Of a DNA stretch of 64,000 nt, positions 50,227-59,632 are shown one piece after another; position 1 is the first letter of the stretch, and each line of letters begins with the position of its first letter. A program made the translations under genes and the position numbers. Below the pieces are notes generated by a model. It was not told the DNA's origin and did no database searches. It saw only the letters and a program-made list of their open reading frames with translations. The DNA is from Ureibacillus manganicus DSM 26584 (GTDB lineage Bacteria; Bacillota; Bacilli; Bacillales_A; Planococcaceae): NCBI RefSeq assembly GCF_000772945.1, contig NZ_JPVN01000011.1, forward strand, positions 62,001 through 126,000, written 5' to 3'.

Positions 50227-50448
50227 TTTAACCTTAAAAGCATTCGTTTACTTAAAATTTTTATACAAGTAAGAAGACTTCATCTTCTAATAGGTTAAAC
50301 ACTAATTTGAATTATAGCAGTCAGACATAAACTTTAGCAATGTTCTCGTGAAGAAAACTGTTTAAAATATCTATTATATACACATTGAACTATTTTAGCC
50401 TGCTCACTTTTTAATCTATACAACCAAGAATGAGGCTATAAAGACTTT

Positions 50449-51294
50449 TTACAATTCATTTGTAATAAACGTTTTAGAAATTGCCTGGGCAAGAATTGAG
50501 ATAGTTCGATATACTTCATCTTCAGTATTGTCAATCCCTCCCAATTCAACTACTAAAAGCTCCTTAGACAAATCCTGATTATAGACCCCATTTACTCCCT
50601 CACCTTTTTTTATTAATGCTCCGCGAGAGATTCCTGGGATTATTTTATTCAATGCTTCGCTTAAAGCGTTAGCATATGCTAAATTCGATTGATAATTTGG
50701 ATTTTCTGCACCAATGACAAAGGCGATTTTGGCATATTTCACATTGTTATGTGATACGGTCGTGGCTTCAGCACCTACAGCGTCACGATGAATATCGAGA
50801 ATTAAATCATATTTGTTCTGTTCAAGTTCTTTTACAACATATTTACGTGAAGTATCATATGCTTTGTGGAATGGTATACCATTTTGATTCATAATACCTT
50901 GTACATCAACATCTAAGATGCTAGTTGTTAAACCGTTTAATTGGAAGTAGTTTTTAATCATATCTTGCATTGAAAATAAATTCGAACTACTATCATAGAC
51001 AGCAACAGTCCCTGTCTCGCTTTCTACAAAAGGTTTATACGTTTCATGTGAATGTGTAAAATAAATCAATACATCGAAGGGACTAAGTGGTTGAGAAACA
51101 TCTGTAGCTGTATGTGTCGTAGTTATTGTCGGAGTCATAGATGTATCTGTACTTGCAGCATAGACAATTTGTGGTTCTTGCACTTTTGGATATTCAATTT
51201 TTGCGTTATTAGGTAACGGTAAAAGTCCTGCAATTATAGGTAAAACAAAAAAGAAAACTAAAAAAGCAACTAATATTTGTAATTGTTTTATCAT
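50449..51294 (-). CDS. spoIIP: Stage II sporulation protein P (SpoIIP)
   Basis: SpoIIP is a peptidoglycan amidase and endopeptidase that works with SpoIID and SpoIIM in engulfment. The protein has one N-terminal membrane segment, then an AmiC-like domain with FTHSHE, DIHRDAVG and VVELGGIDN. At 281 aa it is clearly shorter than the roughly 400-residue B. subtilis protein; the linker between anchor and domain is reduced. The ATG at 51294 was chosen, 8 bases after AAGGAGAGG, while GTG at 51312 lies upstream of that site. The ribosome-binding site sits inside a hairpin. Confidence 0.93.
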   Translation of the reverse strand: MIKQLQILVAFLVFFFVLPIIAGLLPLPNNAKIEYPKVQEPQIVYAASTDTSMTPTITTTHTATDVSQPLSPFDVLIYFTHSHETYKPFVESETGTVAVYDSSSNLFSMQDMIKNYFQLNGLTTSILDVDVQGIMNQNGIPFHKAYDTSRKYVVKELEQNKYDLILDIHRDAVGAEATTVSHNNVKYAKIAFVIGAENPNYQSNLAYANALSEALNKIIPGISRGALIKKGEGVNGVYNQDLSKELLVVELGGIDNTEDEVYRTISILAQAISKTFITNEL

Positions 51295-51299
51295 GACAT

Positions 51300-51327
51300 C
51301 CTCTCCTTCCACTACAATATGGAGAGG
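51300..51327 (-). promoter_or_regulatory. Hairpin holding the spoIIP ribosome-binding site
   Basis: On the minus strand CCTCTCC (51327-51321) pairs perfectly with GGAGAGG (51306-51300). The GGAGAGG arm is the spoIIP Shine-Dalgarno sequence. The loop is 14 bases. This may limit translation until the structure opens. Confidence 0.6.
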
Positions 51328-51359
51328 AGAGGAATTTTAGAACTTTTAAGAACTATTAA

Positions 51360-52394
51360 CTATTTGACTTTTTTCTTCATCCATTTAAACAAAGCATCAC
51401 TAACTAATAGTGAATACTTTGTAATCCACACATCGACCTCTTTAGGTGTCACGATTAATCTTTCTGGATTAGAGTTTAACACTTCTTGAAAAAGTTGTAG
51501 TCGATCGTTTGATGACCATGTAGACCATTCTCCAAAGATTGGTTTGATTACATTCATATCGAGTCTAGCATCTGTGTCTGGTGTCCAGGATGAAACAGAT
51601 AATTTGCTAGAAGGTTTCCCTTTTTCCTGAACTCTAGCAGCTATGGATCGAAATACCTTTTCGACTGCATCAGCGATAATTACAGTAGCATCGACAACTG
51701 TAGGAATCCCAATTGCTGTTACTGGAACCCCAAATACCTCTTTCGATACTTCCGCACGTTGATTTCCAACCCCTGATCCTGGATGGATACCAGTGTCTGT
51801 AATTTGTATTGTTTTACATAAACGCTCTGATCCACGGGTTGCTAATGCATCAATCACTAAAACTAATGCAGGATTAATTTTTTGAACTAATGCATGGATA
51901 AAATCACTTGTTTCGAATCCAGTTTGTCCAGTTACCCCAGGTGCGTACATTATAAAATGATCACTTGGATTTTCCGTATTTTCAGCTTGCATCGCATCTA
52001 TTGCAAATGGACCTACCGCATCGGGAGTGATTGTTTTATTTCCTAGTCCAATGACAAGTACTTTACTATCTTTATCAAGCACAACATCTTTGTGAATTTC
52101 ATCTAAATATTTTACAAATGATTTTTCTAGTTGTTCAAACCCATTTTCATCATCTACGTATAACGTTGGAACAGAAAGAGTGATGTAGGTACCTTCTTTT
52201 TTACCAATTTCTTCTTGCCCTTTTTTATCTACCGTTACTTTTGTTACTTTGACCCGATTTTCCTTAAATTCCTCAATGACGACACCACTGGTATCTTCTA
52301 GTTTTTCTTTCTGCTTTTTGGTGCGGTGTTCAACAACTTCCGCAGCCTCGTCAATTAGGTCGGTTCTACTCCAATTAACTTCTATTTCTGCCAT
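51360..52394 (-). CDS. gpr: Germination protease GPR
   Basis: GPR degrades small acid-soluble spore proteins during germination. It is made as a zymogen and self-processed near its N-terminus. The peptidase A25 protein shows VIGLGNKTITPDAVGP, MYAPGVTGQTGFETSDF, VIDALATRG and HPGSGVGNQRAEVSKE. The start is the ATG at 52394 (344 aa), preceded by GAGGTG at about 7 bases. It is upstream of spoIIP, as in B. subtilis. Confidence 0.95.
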   Translation of the reverse strand: MAEIEVNWSRTDLIDEAAEVVEHRTKKQKEKLEDTSGVVIEEFKENRVKVTKVTVDKKGQEEIGKKEGTYITLSVPTLYVDDENGFEQLEKSFVKYLDEIHKDVVLDKDSKVLVIGLGNKTITPDAVGPFAIDAMQAENTENPSDHFIMYAPGVTGQTGFETSDFIHALVQKINPALVLVIDALATRGSERLCKTIQITDTGIHPGSGVGNQRAEVSKEVFGVPVTAIGIPTVVDATVIIADAVEKVFRSIAARVQEKGKPSSKLSVSSWTPDTDARLDMNVIKPIFGEWSTWSSNDRLQLFQEVLNSNPERLIVTPKEVDVWITKYSLLVSDALFKWMKKKVK

Positions 52395-52456
52395 CAATAT
52401 CACCTCAAATTATATGTTGGTCAAACTGTCAAGTAAATATTCTTTGCATTTATCTA

Positions 52457-52485
52457 TTGCAATTAATCTATTCCTTTGGTAGAAT
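52457..52485 (+). promoter_or_regulatory. SigA promoter of rpsT
   Basis: TTGCAA (52457-52462) and TAGAAT (52480-52485) are separated by exactly 17 bases, 73 bases before the rpsT start. Confidence 0.75.
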
Positions 52486-52558
52486 GATTTTTGTTGTATT
52501 GACAATCGAAACTAGTGAGAAGTTATCATCTCAGGTCCTATCTTAGGAGGTGAAATCT

Positions 52559-52810
52559 ATGCCAAATATTAAATCTGCAATCAAACGTGTTTTAGTTGCT
52601 GAAAAAGCAAACGCTGCAAACTCTCAAGCAAAATCTGCTATGCGTACTACAGTGAAAAAAGCTGAACAAGCTTTAGCAACTGGTGCTGAAAATGCACAAG
52701 AACTAGTAGTAGCAGCACACAAAGCTCTTGATAAAGCGGCTTCTAAAGGCCTTATTCATAAAAACGCGGCTAGTCGTAAAAAGTCTCGTTTAGCTAAAAA
52801 AGCTAACTAA
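52559..52810 (+). CDS. rpsT: 30S ribosomal protein S20
   Basis: S20 binds 16S rRNA early in 30S assembly. The 83-residue, Lys/Ala-rich helical protein begins [11 protein letters not shown] and has the conserved [17 protein letters not shown] end. GGAGG lies 8 bases before the ATG at 52559. It is divergent from gpr and convergent with holA, the usual order. Confidence 0.97.
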   Translation: MPNIKSAIKRVLVAEKANAANSQAKSAMRTTVKKAEQALATGAENAQELVVAAHKALDKAASKGLIHKNAASRKKSRLAKKAN

Positions 52811-52825
52811 TTTTGCCTTTATTAA

Positions 52826-52860
52826 AAAAACCATCCTTAATAGTAGGATGGTTTTTTTTA
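52826..52860. terminator. Bidirectional terminator between rpsT and holA
   Basis: AAACCATCCT pairs with AGGATGGTTT across an eight-base loop, with A and T runs on both sides. Confidence 0.9.
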
Positions 52861-52863
52861 TTG

Positions 52864-53874
52864 TTATAATGCTTTTAGTAAAAACATTTCTAAAAATCTT
52901 TCTCTATTTCCACTCACACTCTTTAACATTAAATCAATTTCGGATAATTTATTTAATGCTTTTAATAATCTTTCTTCACTTGGTCGATTTTTTTGTTCAA
53001 GCATTAATTTTACACGATATGGATGAACTTTTAACTGTTTTGCAATTTGTGTTGGATGATAACCTTTTTTCTGCAAATAATAAACATTGTTCATTGTCCT
53101 TAAATTAGATGCAAGCAAACCTACGAGCATAATTGGTTCTTCTTTTTGTCTTAATAGATCATGATAAATCTGTATAGCCTCTGCAACGTTTTGTGCTAGA
53201 TAAGCATTTAACATTTTGAAGGCATCATGTTCTAATGTTTTTGCGACCATATCCTCAACTAATTGGATGGTTATGGTAGAATCTTCTCCAAGGTATAAGG
53301 AGAGCTTCTCTATTTCTTTTTGTAGCTGTAGCATATTAACGCCAACCATTTCGATTAATTTGTCGATGGCATCATTATTAATAGTTTTCCCATAATTTTT
53401 TACAGCACTTAACACCCATACATTTAAGTCATTTTCCTTTAAAGGCTCAGCAGCTAACATAATACTATGTTGTTTCATTTGTTTTGTAATTTTTTTACGC
53501 TCGTCTAGTTTTTCATAAGGAGCAACGAAAATAGTTACGGCAAAATCGGATGGATTCTTTAACCAATTTTCAAGACGCACTAAATCATGATCTATCTTTT
53601 CTTTCCCTTTTTCTGAAGCCTTTAAAAATGATGCATTTTTTGCAATAACTAATTTTCTATCTGAGAAGAATGGAAATGTGTCAGCTTCGTCAATTACAAA
53701 ATCAACAGGTGACTCCTCTAAATCAAAGGTCATTATTTCTAATTCCTCATTCATTGTTAGAGCTTTTTTTAGTCTGTTAATTGTTTCATCGATAAAATAA
53801 GTTTCTTCCCCAACTATACAGTACACAGGAGCAATGTTCCCATTCTTTATATCATTCCATACTTTTGTAAACAT
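52864..53874 (-). CDS. holA: DNA polymerase III subunit delta
   Basis: HolA is the clamp-loader wrench that opens the sliding clamp. The protein shows PVYCIVGEETYFIDE at the N-terminus, DFVIDEADTFPFFSDRKLVIAKN, and a helical C-terminal collar domain ending LMLKSVSGNRERFLEMFLL. The start is the ATG at 53874 (336 aa) preceded by GGGGG; a TTG 15 bases upstream overlaps that site. Confidence 0.95.
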   Translation of the reverse strand: MFTKVWNDIKNGNIAPVYCIVGEETYFIDETINRLKKALTMNEELEIMTFDLEESPVDFVIDEADTFPFFSDRKLVIAKNASFLKASEKGKEKIDHDLVRLENWLKNPSDFAVTIFVAPYEKLDERKKITKQMKQHSIMLAAEPLKENDLNVWVLSAVKNYGKTINNDAIDKLIEMVGVNMLQLQKEIEKLSLYLGEDSTITIQLVEDMVAKTLEHDAFKMLNAYLAQNVAEAIQIYHDLLRQKEEPIMLVGLLASNLRTMNNVYYLQKKGYHPTQIAKQLKVHPYRVKLMLEQKNRPSEERLLKALNKLSEIDLMLKSVSGNRERFLEMFLLKAL

Positions 53875-54050
53875 CGAAATAGCCCCCAATAAAAATTCTC
53901 CTTATAAGTATACACGTTTTTTCATATACTTTTATAGTGTATGTATAAACTGTGACATACTTAAAGAACTTTAATGGTAGAATTTATATGAAATCATATA
54001 GATTTTTACTATTTATTAACTTATAATGAAGTTTGAGTAGGAGGGATAGT

Positions 54051-54212
54051 ATGGCACATAATACAGAAAACTTTGTTACACATAACCCTTTTGAAGGCGA
54101 TAACGGAGCTATGCAAGGCAACCAAGTAATCCCTGCCGGCGTAGGTTTTGTTGTATCATTCGTCTTCTTTGCACTTATGTTTACAATTGCGACAATTATT
54201 GCTGCAGTATAA
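54051..54212 (+). CDS. yqzM: YqzM-family small membrane protein
   Basis: This 53-residue protein (MAHNTENFVTHNPFEG start) has one C-terminal transmembrane helix (GVGFVVSFVFFALMFTIATI). AGGAGGGATAGT precedes the ATG. It sits divergent from holA and convergent with comEC, exactly where YqzM lies in B. subtilis. Function is unknown. Confidence 0.88.
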   Translation: MAHNTENFVTHNPFEGDNGAMQGNQVIPAGVGFVVSFVFFALMFTIATIIAAV

Positions 54213-54215
54213 CTG

Positions 54216-54250
54216 AAAAAAGCTTTGCCTTTGTATGGCAAAGCTTTTTT
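54216..54250. terminator. Bidirectional terminator between yqzM and comEC
   Basis: AAAAAAGCTTTGCC pairs perfectly with GGCAAAGCTTTTTT across a seven-base loop. Confidence 0.92.
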
Positions 54251-54255
54251 CTATT

Positions 54256-56562
54256 CTAATCGCTTGAGTTACTAGTAAATACTACAATACCTTCCTTGTT
54301 TACACTTATTTCGATTGTCCCATCTTCTGCAGTGTTTAATGTTTTAAGATTGTATAATTGAAATCGTTCAACTACCTCTTTTGAAGGATGCCCATACCGA
54401 TTATTCTTTCCTGTGCTAAAAATCGTAATTTGGGGTAATAATTTTTGAACAAAAACCTCACTACTCGATGTTTTACTACCATGATGACCAGCTTTCAGAA
54501 CAGTTATATTTTTAAGCTGTGGGTAATGTCTTACTAATTGTTCTTCTCCAGCAGCTTCTAAATCACCAGTAAACAACGCTTGAAACCCGCCATTCGTCAC
54601 ATATAAAACGAGTGAATCATTATTCCCTTCATAATTCGTATCGGTCGGCCAGAGATATTGAAAACTAAATTGATTTACTATCCATGAGTACCCCGCCATT
54701 TGCTCTATAATAGGTATTCCTCTAAGATTAGCCTCCAAGATTAATTCAGCCATTACATCTTTATTATATGAATTTGGAGAAATATGAATTTCACTAACTT
54801 CTATTTCTTTCAGGATTTCTTCTGCACCTTCAACATGATCACTATCTGCATGGGTAATTATTAACTTATCAATTCGATGAATACCTTTTCCTTTTAAATA
54901 AGGGACAACTACTTGCCTTCCTACTTCATAAGGTTCTTTAGTTTTTTTCCATTCCTCTTGTTCGAACCGCAACAATCCACCAGTATCAATTAAATATATT
55001 TCTTCTCTATTAGGTAACTCCACTAAAATACAATCTCCTTGACCAACTGAAACAAATGATATTTTCATTTGATTATTCCAGTTATTATGAATTTGCAAGA
55101 GTAGAATCGGGACGAATAGAACTAGACAATACTTCCAAAGCTTTGCACCTTTATCCATTATATAAAACGCACAAAACACACTGATATAAGCCATAACGAT
55201 TAACACAAGAGATGGTTTACCTGGAATCCACATCTGATGAGGTATTGTTTGAACCCACAAAATAAATTGACTCAACGATTCCCTCAATGGTTCATAGATA
55301 ATAAATAATATATTTACAATCTGTCCTGGTAAAAAAGAAACAATTAGCAATACAATATTAATCGGTAAAATAATAAATGAAAACAGTGGCACAAAAACAA
55401 TGTTAGCTATTAACGAGGACAGACTTAACTCATAAAAATGATAGAGTAAAAGAGGATATACAATTAACTGACAAACAAATGTAATTAAAAATGATTGAAC
55501 AAGCCATGATTTAAAACGATTTAATAGATTTGAAGAATAAATTAAACTAACTGTTGCTAAATATGATAGTTGAAACCCTACCTGATAGATTGACCAAGGT
55601 TCCAAGAATACAAAGAAGATAAAGCTAATGGCTAAAGCATCATCCATCGACAATTTTTTAAACTTTTGCGTTAATAATATAAATTCCACAACTAATACAG
55701 CTCGCCATACAGAGGGGGCTCCACCAGCCAAAACACCATAGATTGGTAACACAACGATTAATAGAATTGTAGCAAGCTCTCGCCTTACCCCCGTTCGTAG
55801 TAACCCTTGAAACACGATTAGCGAAACAATGGCGATATGCAATCCAGAAATGGCAAAGAGATGAGTAATTCCTAATTTTTGATATGCTCTCGTCATTTCA
55901 GAGTCTACATTCTCTTGAAATCCAATGAGTAAACTTTGGGTTTCAGCTATTAAAGAACTTGGAAACGTATTTTCGATATGTTGTATTAAATAGTATCTTT
56001 GGTAACTAATCTTTTGAGAAATGCTAGAAGTTGCTCTAAGGTATACCCAATCTGAAATTTCAAGGATTCCTAATGATCCCTTACTTTTTAAGTAACTTTT
56101 CATATTAAATCCATACTGATGAGCGGGAGGTTCAGGCTCTTTAAACACACCCATTACTTCAAATTTCATCCCTACTAAAGGGATCGATTCAAACCGGGTT
56201 TTCTCATCTTCGTTCTTAAATTCATACGTAACATAAACATTACGACCTCCACTATCCTTCATAAATCCGCGCAATTTTGCACCATTAATCTTATATTCAT
56301 CTGTCCAAGTTAATGTTGCAGGTAACTCCAACGGTTGATGGAGTTTACTAATTTCATAGGAAAAATATAAAAAAGACAATAATCCAACAAGGATGACACT
56401 TGTGCAGTACAGAAAACTGAACCGTTTATATAAACAAAACACCAAAACAATTAATAACAATAAAAAAAGCCCTGTCGATTCATGAGCTGCAATCGTTGCA
56501 GCTAAAACCGACAAGGCGTAAAAAATCCATTTATGCATTAATGAGTTTACCAAATAATTCAT
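54256..56562 (-). CDS. comEC: Competence DNA-import channel ComEC (Rec2)
   Basis: ComEC forms the membrane pore for single-stranded DNA uptake. The 768-residue protein has N-terminal helices, an OB-like extracytoplasmic domain (about 70-200), and a multi-helix competence domain with GITHLFAISGLHIAIVSL. It ends in a metallo-beta-lactamase-like domain with ITHADSDHVEG and KAGHHGSKTSSSE. It overlaps comEB by 32 bases. It is intact, while comEA in the same operon is not. Confidence 0.95.
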   Translation of the reverse strand: MNYLVNSLMHKWIFYALSVLAATIAAHESTGLFLLLLIVLVFCLYKRFSFLYCTSVILVGLLSFLYFSYEISKLHQPLELPATLTWTDEYKINGAKLRGFMKDSGGRNVYVTYEFKNEDEKTRFESIPLVGMKFEVMGVFKEPEPPAHQYGFNMKSYLKSKGSLGILEISDWVYLRATSSISQKISYQRYYLIQHIENTFPSSLIAETQSLLIGFQENVDSEMTRAYQKLGITHLFAISGLHIAIVSLIVFQGLLRTGVRRELATILLIVVLPIYGVLAGGAPSVWRAVLVVEFILLTQKFKKLSMDDALAISFIFFVFLEPWSIYQVGFQLSYLATVSLIYSSNLLNRFKSWLVQSFLITFVCQLIVYPLLLYHFYELSLSSLIANIVFVPLFSFIILPINIVLLIVSFLPGQIVNILFIIYEPLRESLSQFILWVQTIPHQMWIPGKPSLVLIVMAYISVFCAFYIMDKGAKLWKYCLVLFVPILLLQIHNNWNNQMKISFVSVGQGDCILVELPNREEIYLIDTGGLLRFEQEEWKKTKEPYEVGRQVVVPYLKGKGIHRIDKLIITHADSDHVEGAEEILKEIEVSEIHISPNSYNKDVMAELILEANLRGIPIIEQMAGYSWIVNQFSFQYLWPTDTNYEGNNDSLVLYVTNGGFQALFTGDLEAAGEEQLVRHYPQLKNITVLKAGHHGSKTSSSEVFVQKLLPQITIFSTGKNNRYGHPSKEVVERFQLYNLKTLNTAEDGTIEISVNKEGIVVFTSNSSD

Positions 56563-57106
56563 TCACCTTCTCTTCAAAAGGGGCAATTTCTTCCTTAGAA
56601 GCTCCTAAATTTCGAAGCTTGTTTAACATTTCTAAGCTTAAATCCAATTTTTCATCTTTTAAGAAATCAATTTTTGCTTCATCAAAGGGCACATGGACAA
56701 CATTTACATTTGCTTTTTCAAATAATTCTAATGCATATGGGTTATTTTTATAACTTTTAGCATAATATACATTTTTAATGCCCGATTGAATAATCGATTT
56801 TGTACATGGTAAACAAGGAAAATGAGTGACATAAAGGTCTGCACCGTTTGTTGGCGTACCGTATTTCGCACATTGTAACAATGCATTCACTTCTGCATGC
56901 ACTGTACGAACACAATGGTTATCTATTACGTAGCATCCTTGTTCAGTGCAATGCTCGTCCCCTGATATCGACCCATTATAGCCTCCAGCTATAATTCTCT
57001 TTTCCCGAACTATTGTTGCTCCTACAGATAGTCTAGTACATGTGCTTCTTAAGGCTAATAAATGACTTTGGGCCATGAAAAATTGATCCCACGTAATACG
57101 CTCCAT
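56531..57106 (-). CDS. comEB: ComEB, dCMP deaminase-family protein
   Basis: ComEB belongs to the zinc cytidine/deoxycytidylate deaminase superfamily; in B. subtilis it is not needed for uptake itself. The zinc motifs are VHAEVNALLQ and FPCLPCTKS. The 191-residue protein opens ITWDQFFMAQSHLLALRSTC. It overlaps the start of comEC. It lies 72 bases after comEA. Confidence 0.93.
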   Translation of the reverse strand: MERITWDQFFMAQSHLLALRSTCTRLSVGATIVREKRIIAGGYNGSISGDEHCTEQGCYVIDNHCVRTVHAEVNALLQCAKYGTPTNGADLYVTHFPCLPCTKSIIQSGIKNVYYAKSYKNNPYALELFEKANVNVVHVPFDEAKIDFLKDEKLDLSLEMLNKLRNLGASKEEIAPFEEKVNELFGKLINA

Positions 57107-57178
57107 ATGACTACCTCCATATTATATCTTATTGTTAGTTTAGACCTAATTTACTTGAGATGCAATGGGGGATCTTTT

Positions 57179-57824
57179 TCATTGTTTAATAGTTATAAAT
57201 TCTTTTAATTTTTCAAAGGTCTTATCACCAATACCTGAAACTTTCTTTAAATCTTCAATTGATTGAAAACGACCATTCTCATCCCTATAGGTTATAATTG
57301 CTTGCGCTTTAGAAGGGCCAATACCAGGTAGAGTTAACAAATCAGATTCATTTGCTAGATTGATGTTTATTAAATTCGAGGCTGTAAAAGTAGTAGGTAC
57401 GGTAATAAATGTGTCGGTTTGCTCATCGTTGAGTGAGTCCCCTGTTTTAGGGATATAAATGACCATTTCATCCTGTAACCTTTGGGCATGGTTGATTCCC
57501 TTTGAATCAGCATCATCTGTATACCCACCAGCGAGTTCTATTACATCAATAACTCTTTTATCTGAAGTTAATTCGTAAACACCAGGGTATTTAACTTCAC
57601 CTTTAATATCGACGATTACGTTATGAAAACTAATTTCTTCATTGTCAAAAGGTAGTTGTTCATTCGTATTTAATTGTTCATTTTCAAGAGGGATAATTGT
57701 AATTGGCTCAAGAAATTCTTCACTTGAGTGATTTTGTTGAAGGAATATAACAAGGATAGCTGTACATAGTATGCCTGGGGATTAGCACACTAAATCCATA
57801 CTTTTTTAAAAAATTCTGGAACAA
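57179..57824 (-). pseudogene. comEA: Frameshifted comEA (competence DNA receptor)
   Basis: ComEA is the membrane-anchored DNA receptor of transformation. From a TTG at 57824 (AGGTG 6 bases upstream) the frame reads FQNFLKKYGFSVLIP, then breaks at a run of four C residues (57777-57780). Removing one C gives PGILCTAILVIFLQ, completing the membrane anchor. The SLBB-like domain (VDIKGEVKYPGVYEL) and two helix-hairpin-helix motifs (LPGIGPSKAQAI and VSGIGDKTFEKL) follow. The span of 646 bases is one over a multiple of three. A 95-residue piece from the ATG at 57466 remains open. This could also be a sequencing error. Confidence 0.85.
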
Positions 57825-57841
57825 TATTAACACCTACTTTC

Positions 57842-57892
57842 CAGAAGGTAAATCATATGGAGATAACTCTATATTACAAAATTTACCTTCTG
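57842..57892 (-). repeat. Perfect 12-bp inverted repeat upstream of comEA
   Basis: CAGAAGGTAAAT (57842-57853) and ATTTACCTTCTG (57881-57892) are perfect complements 27 bases apart, between yqeM and the comEA start. No T run follows. It may be a leader hairpin or an operator. Confidence 0.55.
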
Positions 57893-57922
57893 CTAACAAG
57901 AGGTTTCTAGAAGATTTTGAGA

Positions 57923-58663
57923 TTATTTTATTGCTCTAATAAATATTCTCTCACTATTAAAACTTGGTGGTAGTTCAGTAAAGTCAGCGGTGATCTCTAC
58001 TTTTGAAAACCCAGATTGATATAGCCATTCCTTGTAATACTCTACTGGGAATGTCCGTTGATAATGTTCTTCATCAAAACGGTCAAACTTGTTGGATTGT
58101 TCATCCTTTACAAAGAATGTCATTTGATGATAAACAGAGTATTCTTCTTCGCCTTCTTCTGTATGCCATACATACAAAATATTCCCATCATCATAGGTAA
58201 ATGGGCTTTGCATAAATATCTCATTCACTTTATATAAAGAATGGACGTCAAAAAACAATTGACCTCCATTTCGCAAAGCATTGTATGTGCGATTGAATGT
58301 TTCCTTAACGGATTGTCCATCTTCAAGATAATTTATTGAATCAATTGGAATTGTAATCACATCGTAGTCTTGAAAACCTTCAATCTCATCCATTGACATT
58401 TGGTAGAAAGGAATCGGTAATGCTTCCTTAAGTGCTCGTTCATTGGCAATTGCTAGCATTTCTTCTGAAAGATCTATTCCACTCACATTATATCCTTCTT
58501 TAAAGAAATTTAATGTGAGTGTTCCAGTTCCACAGCCAACATCCAAAAGTAAAGGAAAATGTTCACTAGGTGCAAACCTTTTCACCCATTGAACATATTC
58601 TTTATATGGAACATCTTGCATCAGTAAATCATATACTTCTGCAAATTTTACATAGTTGCTCAT
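57923..58663 (-). CDS. yqeM: YqeM-like SAM-dependent methyltransferase
   Basis: This is a class I SAM methyltransferase of unknown substrate. Motif I is LLDVGCGTGTLTLNF, with YNVSGIDLSEEMLAIA, and a helical cap follows. The start is the ATG at 58663 (246 aa), overlapping the rsfS stop as ATGA; the longer frame to 58705 lies inside rsfS. It is the last gene of the yqeG-to-yqeM transcript. comER, which lies next in B. subtilis, is absent. Confidence 0.88.
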   Translation of the reverse strand: MSNYVKFAEVYDLLMQDVPYKEYVQWVKRFAPSEHFPLLLDVGCGTGTLTLNFFKEGYNVSGIDLSEEMLAIANERALKEALPIPFYQMSMDEIEGFQDYDVITIPIDSINYLEDGQSVKETFNRTYNALRNGGQLFFDVHSLYKVNEIFMQSPFTYDDGNILYVWHTEEGEEEYSVYHQMTFFVKDEQSNKFDRFDEEHYQRTFPVEYYKEWLYQSGFSKVEITADFTELPPSFNSERIFIRAIK

Positions 58664-59010
58664 AGTTCTAAAGTCGGTGCATCCAATTGTGGTGCATCGC
58701 CCCATAAACGTTCTAAATTGTAAAATACACGCTCGTCTTTATGGAACACATGCACAACAACATCACCTAAATCCACTAGAACCCAACGTGCCGAATCAAA
58801 ACCTTCCACTCTCTTTACGTCAAATCCGTGTTCATATGCCTTTTCTTGAACTTCTCTAGCAATCGCTTGTATTTGTCGATCTGAATTCGCATGGCAAATG
58901 ATAAAATAATCTGCTAGTAATGAAATGTTTTGCATGTTTAACACGACAATATCTTCCGCACGTTTGTCATCGATGGCTTTATAAGCAACTTGTAATAAAG
59001 TTTCTGTCAT
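58660..59010 (-). CDS. rsfS: Ribosomal silencing factor RsfS
   Basis: RsfS binds L14 and blocks subunit joining in poor nutrients. The 116-residue protein has the typical core ADYFIICHANSDRQIQAIA and VLVDLGDVVVHVFH. It lies downstream of yqeK, and yqeM starts within its stop codon. Confidence 0.95.
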   Translation of the reverse strand: MTETLLQVAYKAIDDKRAEDIVVLNMQNISLLADYFIICHANSDRQIQAIAREVQEKAYEHGFDVKRVEGFDSARWVLVDLGDVVVHVFHKDERVFYNLERLWGDAPQLDAPTLEL

Positions 59011-59071
59011 TCTTCCACTTTTCCTCTCTTCTTTACATTTTAATTATTAAAACGTTCAATTTTTTGAAAAC

Positions 59072-59632
59072 CTAATCGTTATCGATTAAATCGTTATAAC
59101 ATTCAATTGAAACGGGATAGATTTTTTGTTTTGTTTTTACTAAAAACTTAATGGAGTGTCGTATGCAAGCACGCATTGCTTTATCCAAATCTTTTTCTGA
59201 TTTTCTACGTAGTTTTTCAACCCCATCAAATTTACGATTTGGCTCAATCATATCTGCGATAAAAATGATTTTTTCTAATCTAGACATTCCTGCTCTGCCT
59301 GTTGTATGAAAACGGATTGAGTTTAGTATATCTTCATTACTAATATAAAATTCATGTTCTGCAATCCATGCTCCAACTGGACCGTGTAAAATTTCTGGCC
59401 CCCAACTCACAAGTCTTTCGTCAAGGCCATTGTCCTTTACAATTTCAATCATCCATTGTTCGTCCGCGTATTTGGCAATATCATGTAAAATCGCAGCGGT
59501 TTCTGCCGATTTCACATCTTCCCCAAAATTTTGAGCTAATTGAATAGCCGTTTCCATAACGCCAATGGTATGAATATATCTTTTTTCAGGCATACGTGAT
59601 TTAATAGCTTCTAAATATTCAGCCCGTTCCAT
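59072..59632 (-). CDS. yqeK: HD-domain Ap4A hydrolase YqeK
   Basis: YqeK is a symmetrical bis(5'-nucleosyl)-tetraphosphatase with an HD domain. Seen motifs are RYIHTIGVMETAIQLA, AAILHDIAKYADE and LHGPVGAWIA. The start is the ATG at 59632 (186 aa), preceded by AAAGGAAGG; the longer frame lies within nadD. It overlaps the nadD end by 14 bases. Confidence 0.93.
   Translation of the reverse strand: MERAEYLEAIKSRMPEKRYIHTIGVMETAIQLAQNFGEDVKSAETAAILHDIAKYADEQWMIEIVKDNGLDERLVSWGPEILHGPVGAWIAEHEFYISNEDILNSIRFHTTGRAGMSRLEKIIFIADMIEPNRKFDGVEKLRRKSEKDLDKAMRACIRHSIKFLVKTKQKIYPVSIECYNDLIDND

Noticed and set aside
53984-54241. 85-codon minus-strand frame between comEC and holA
   Set aside because: It is antisense to yqzM, which has a good ribosome-binding site and family match.
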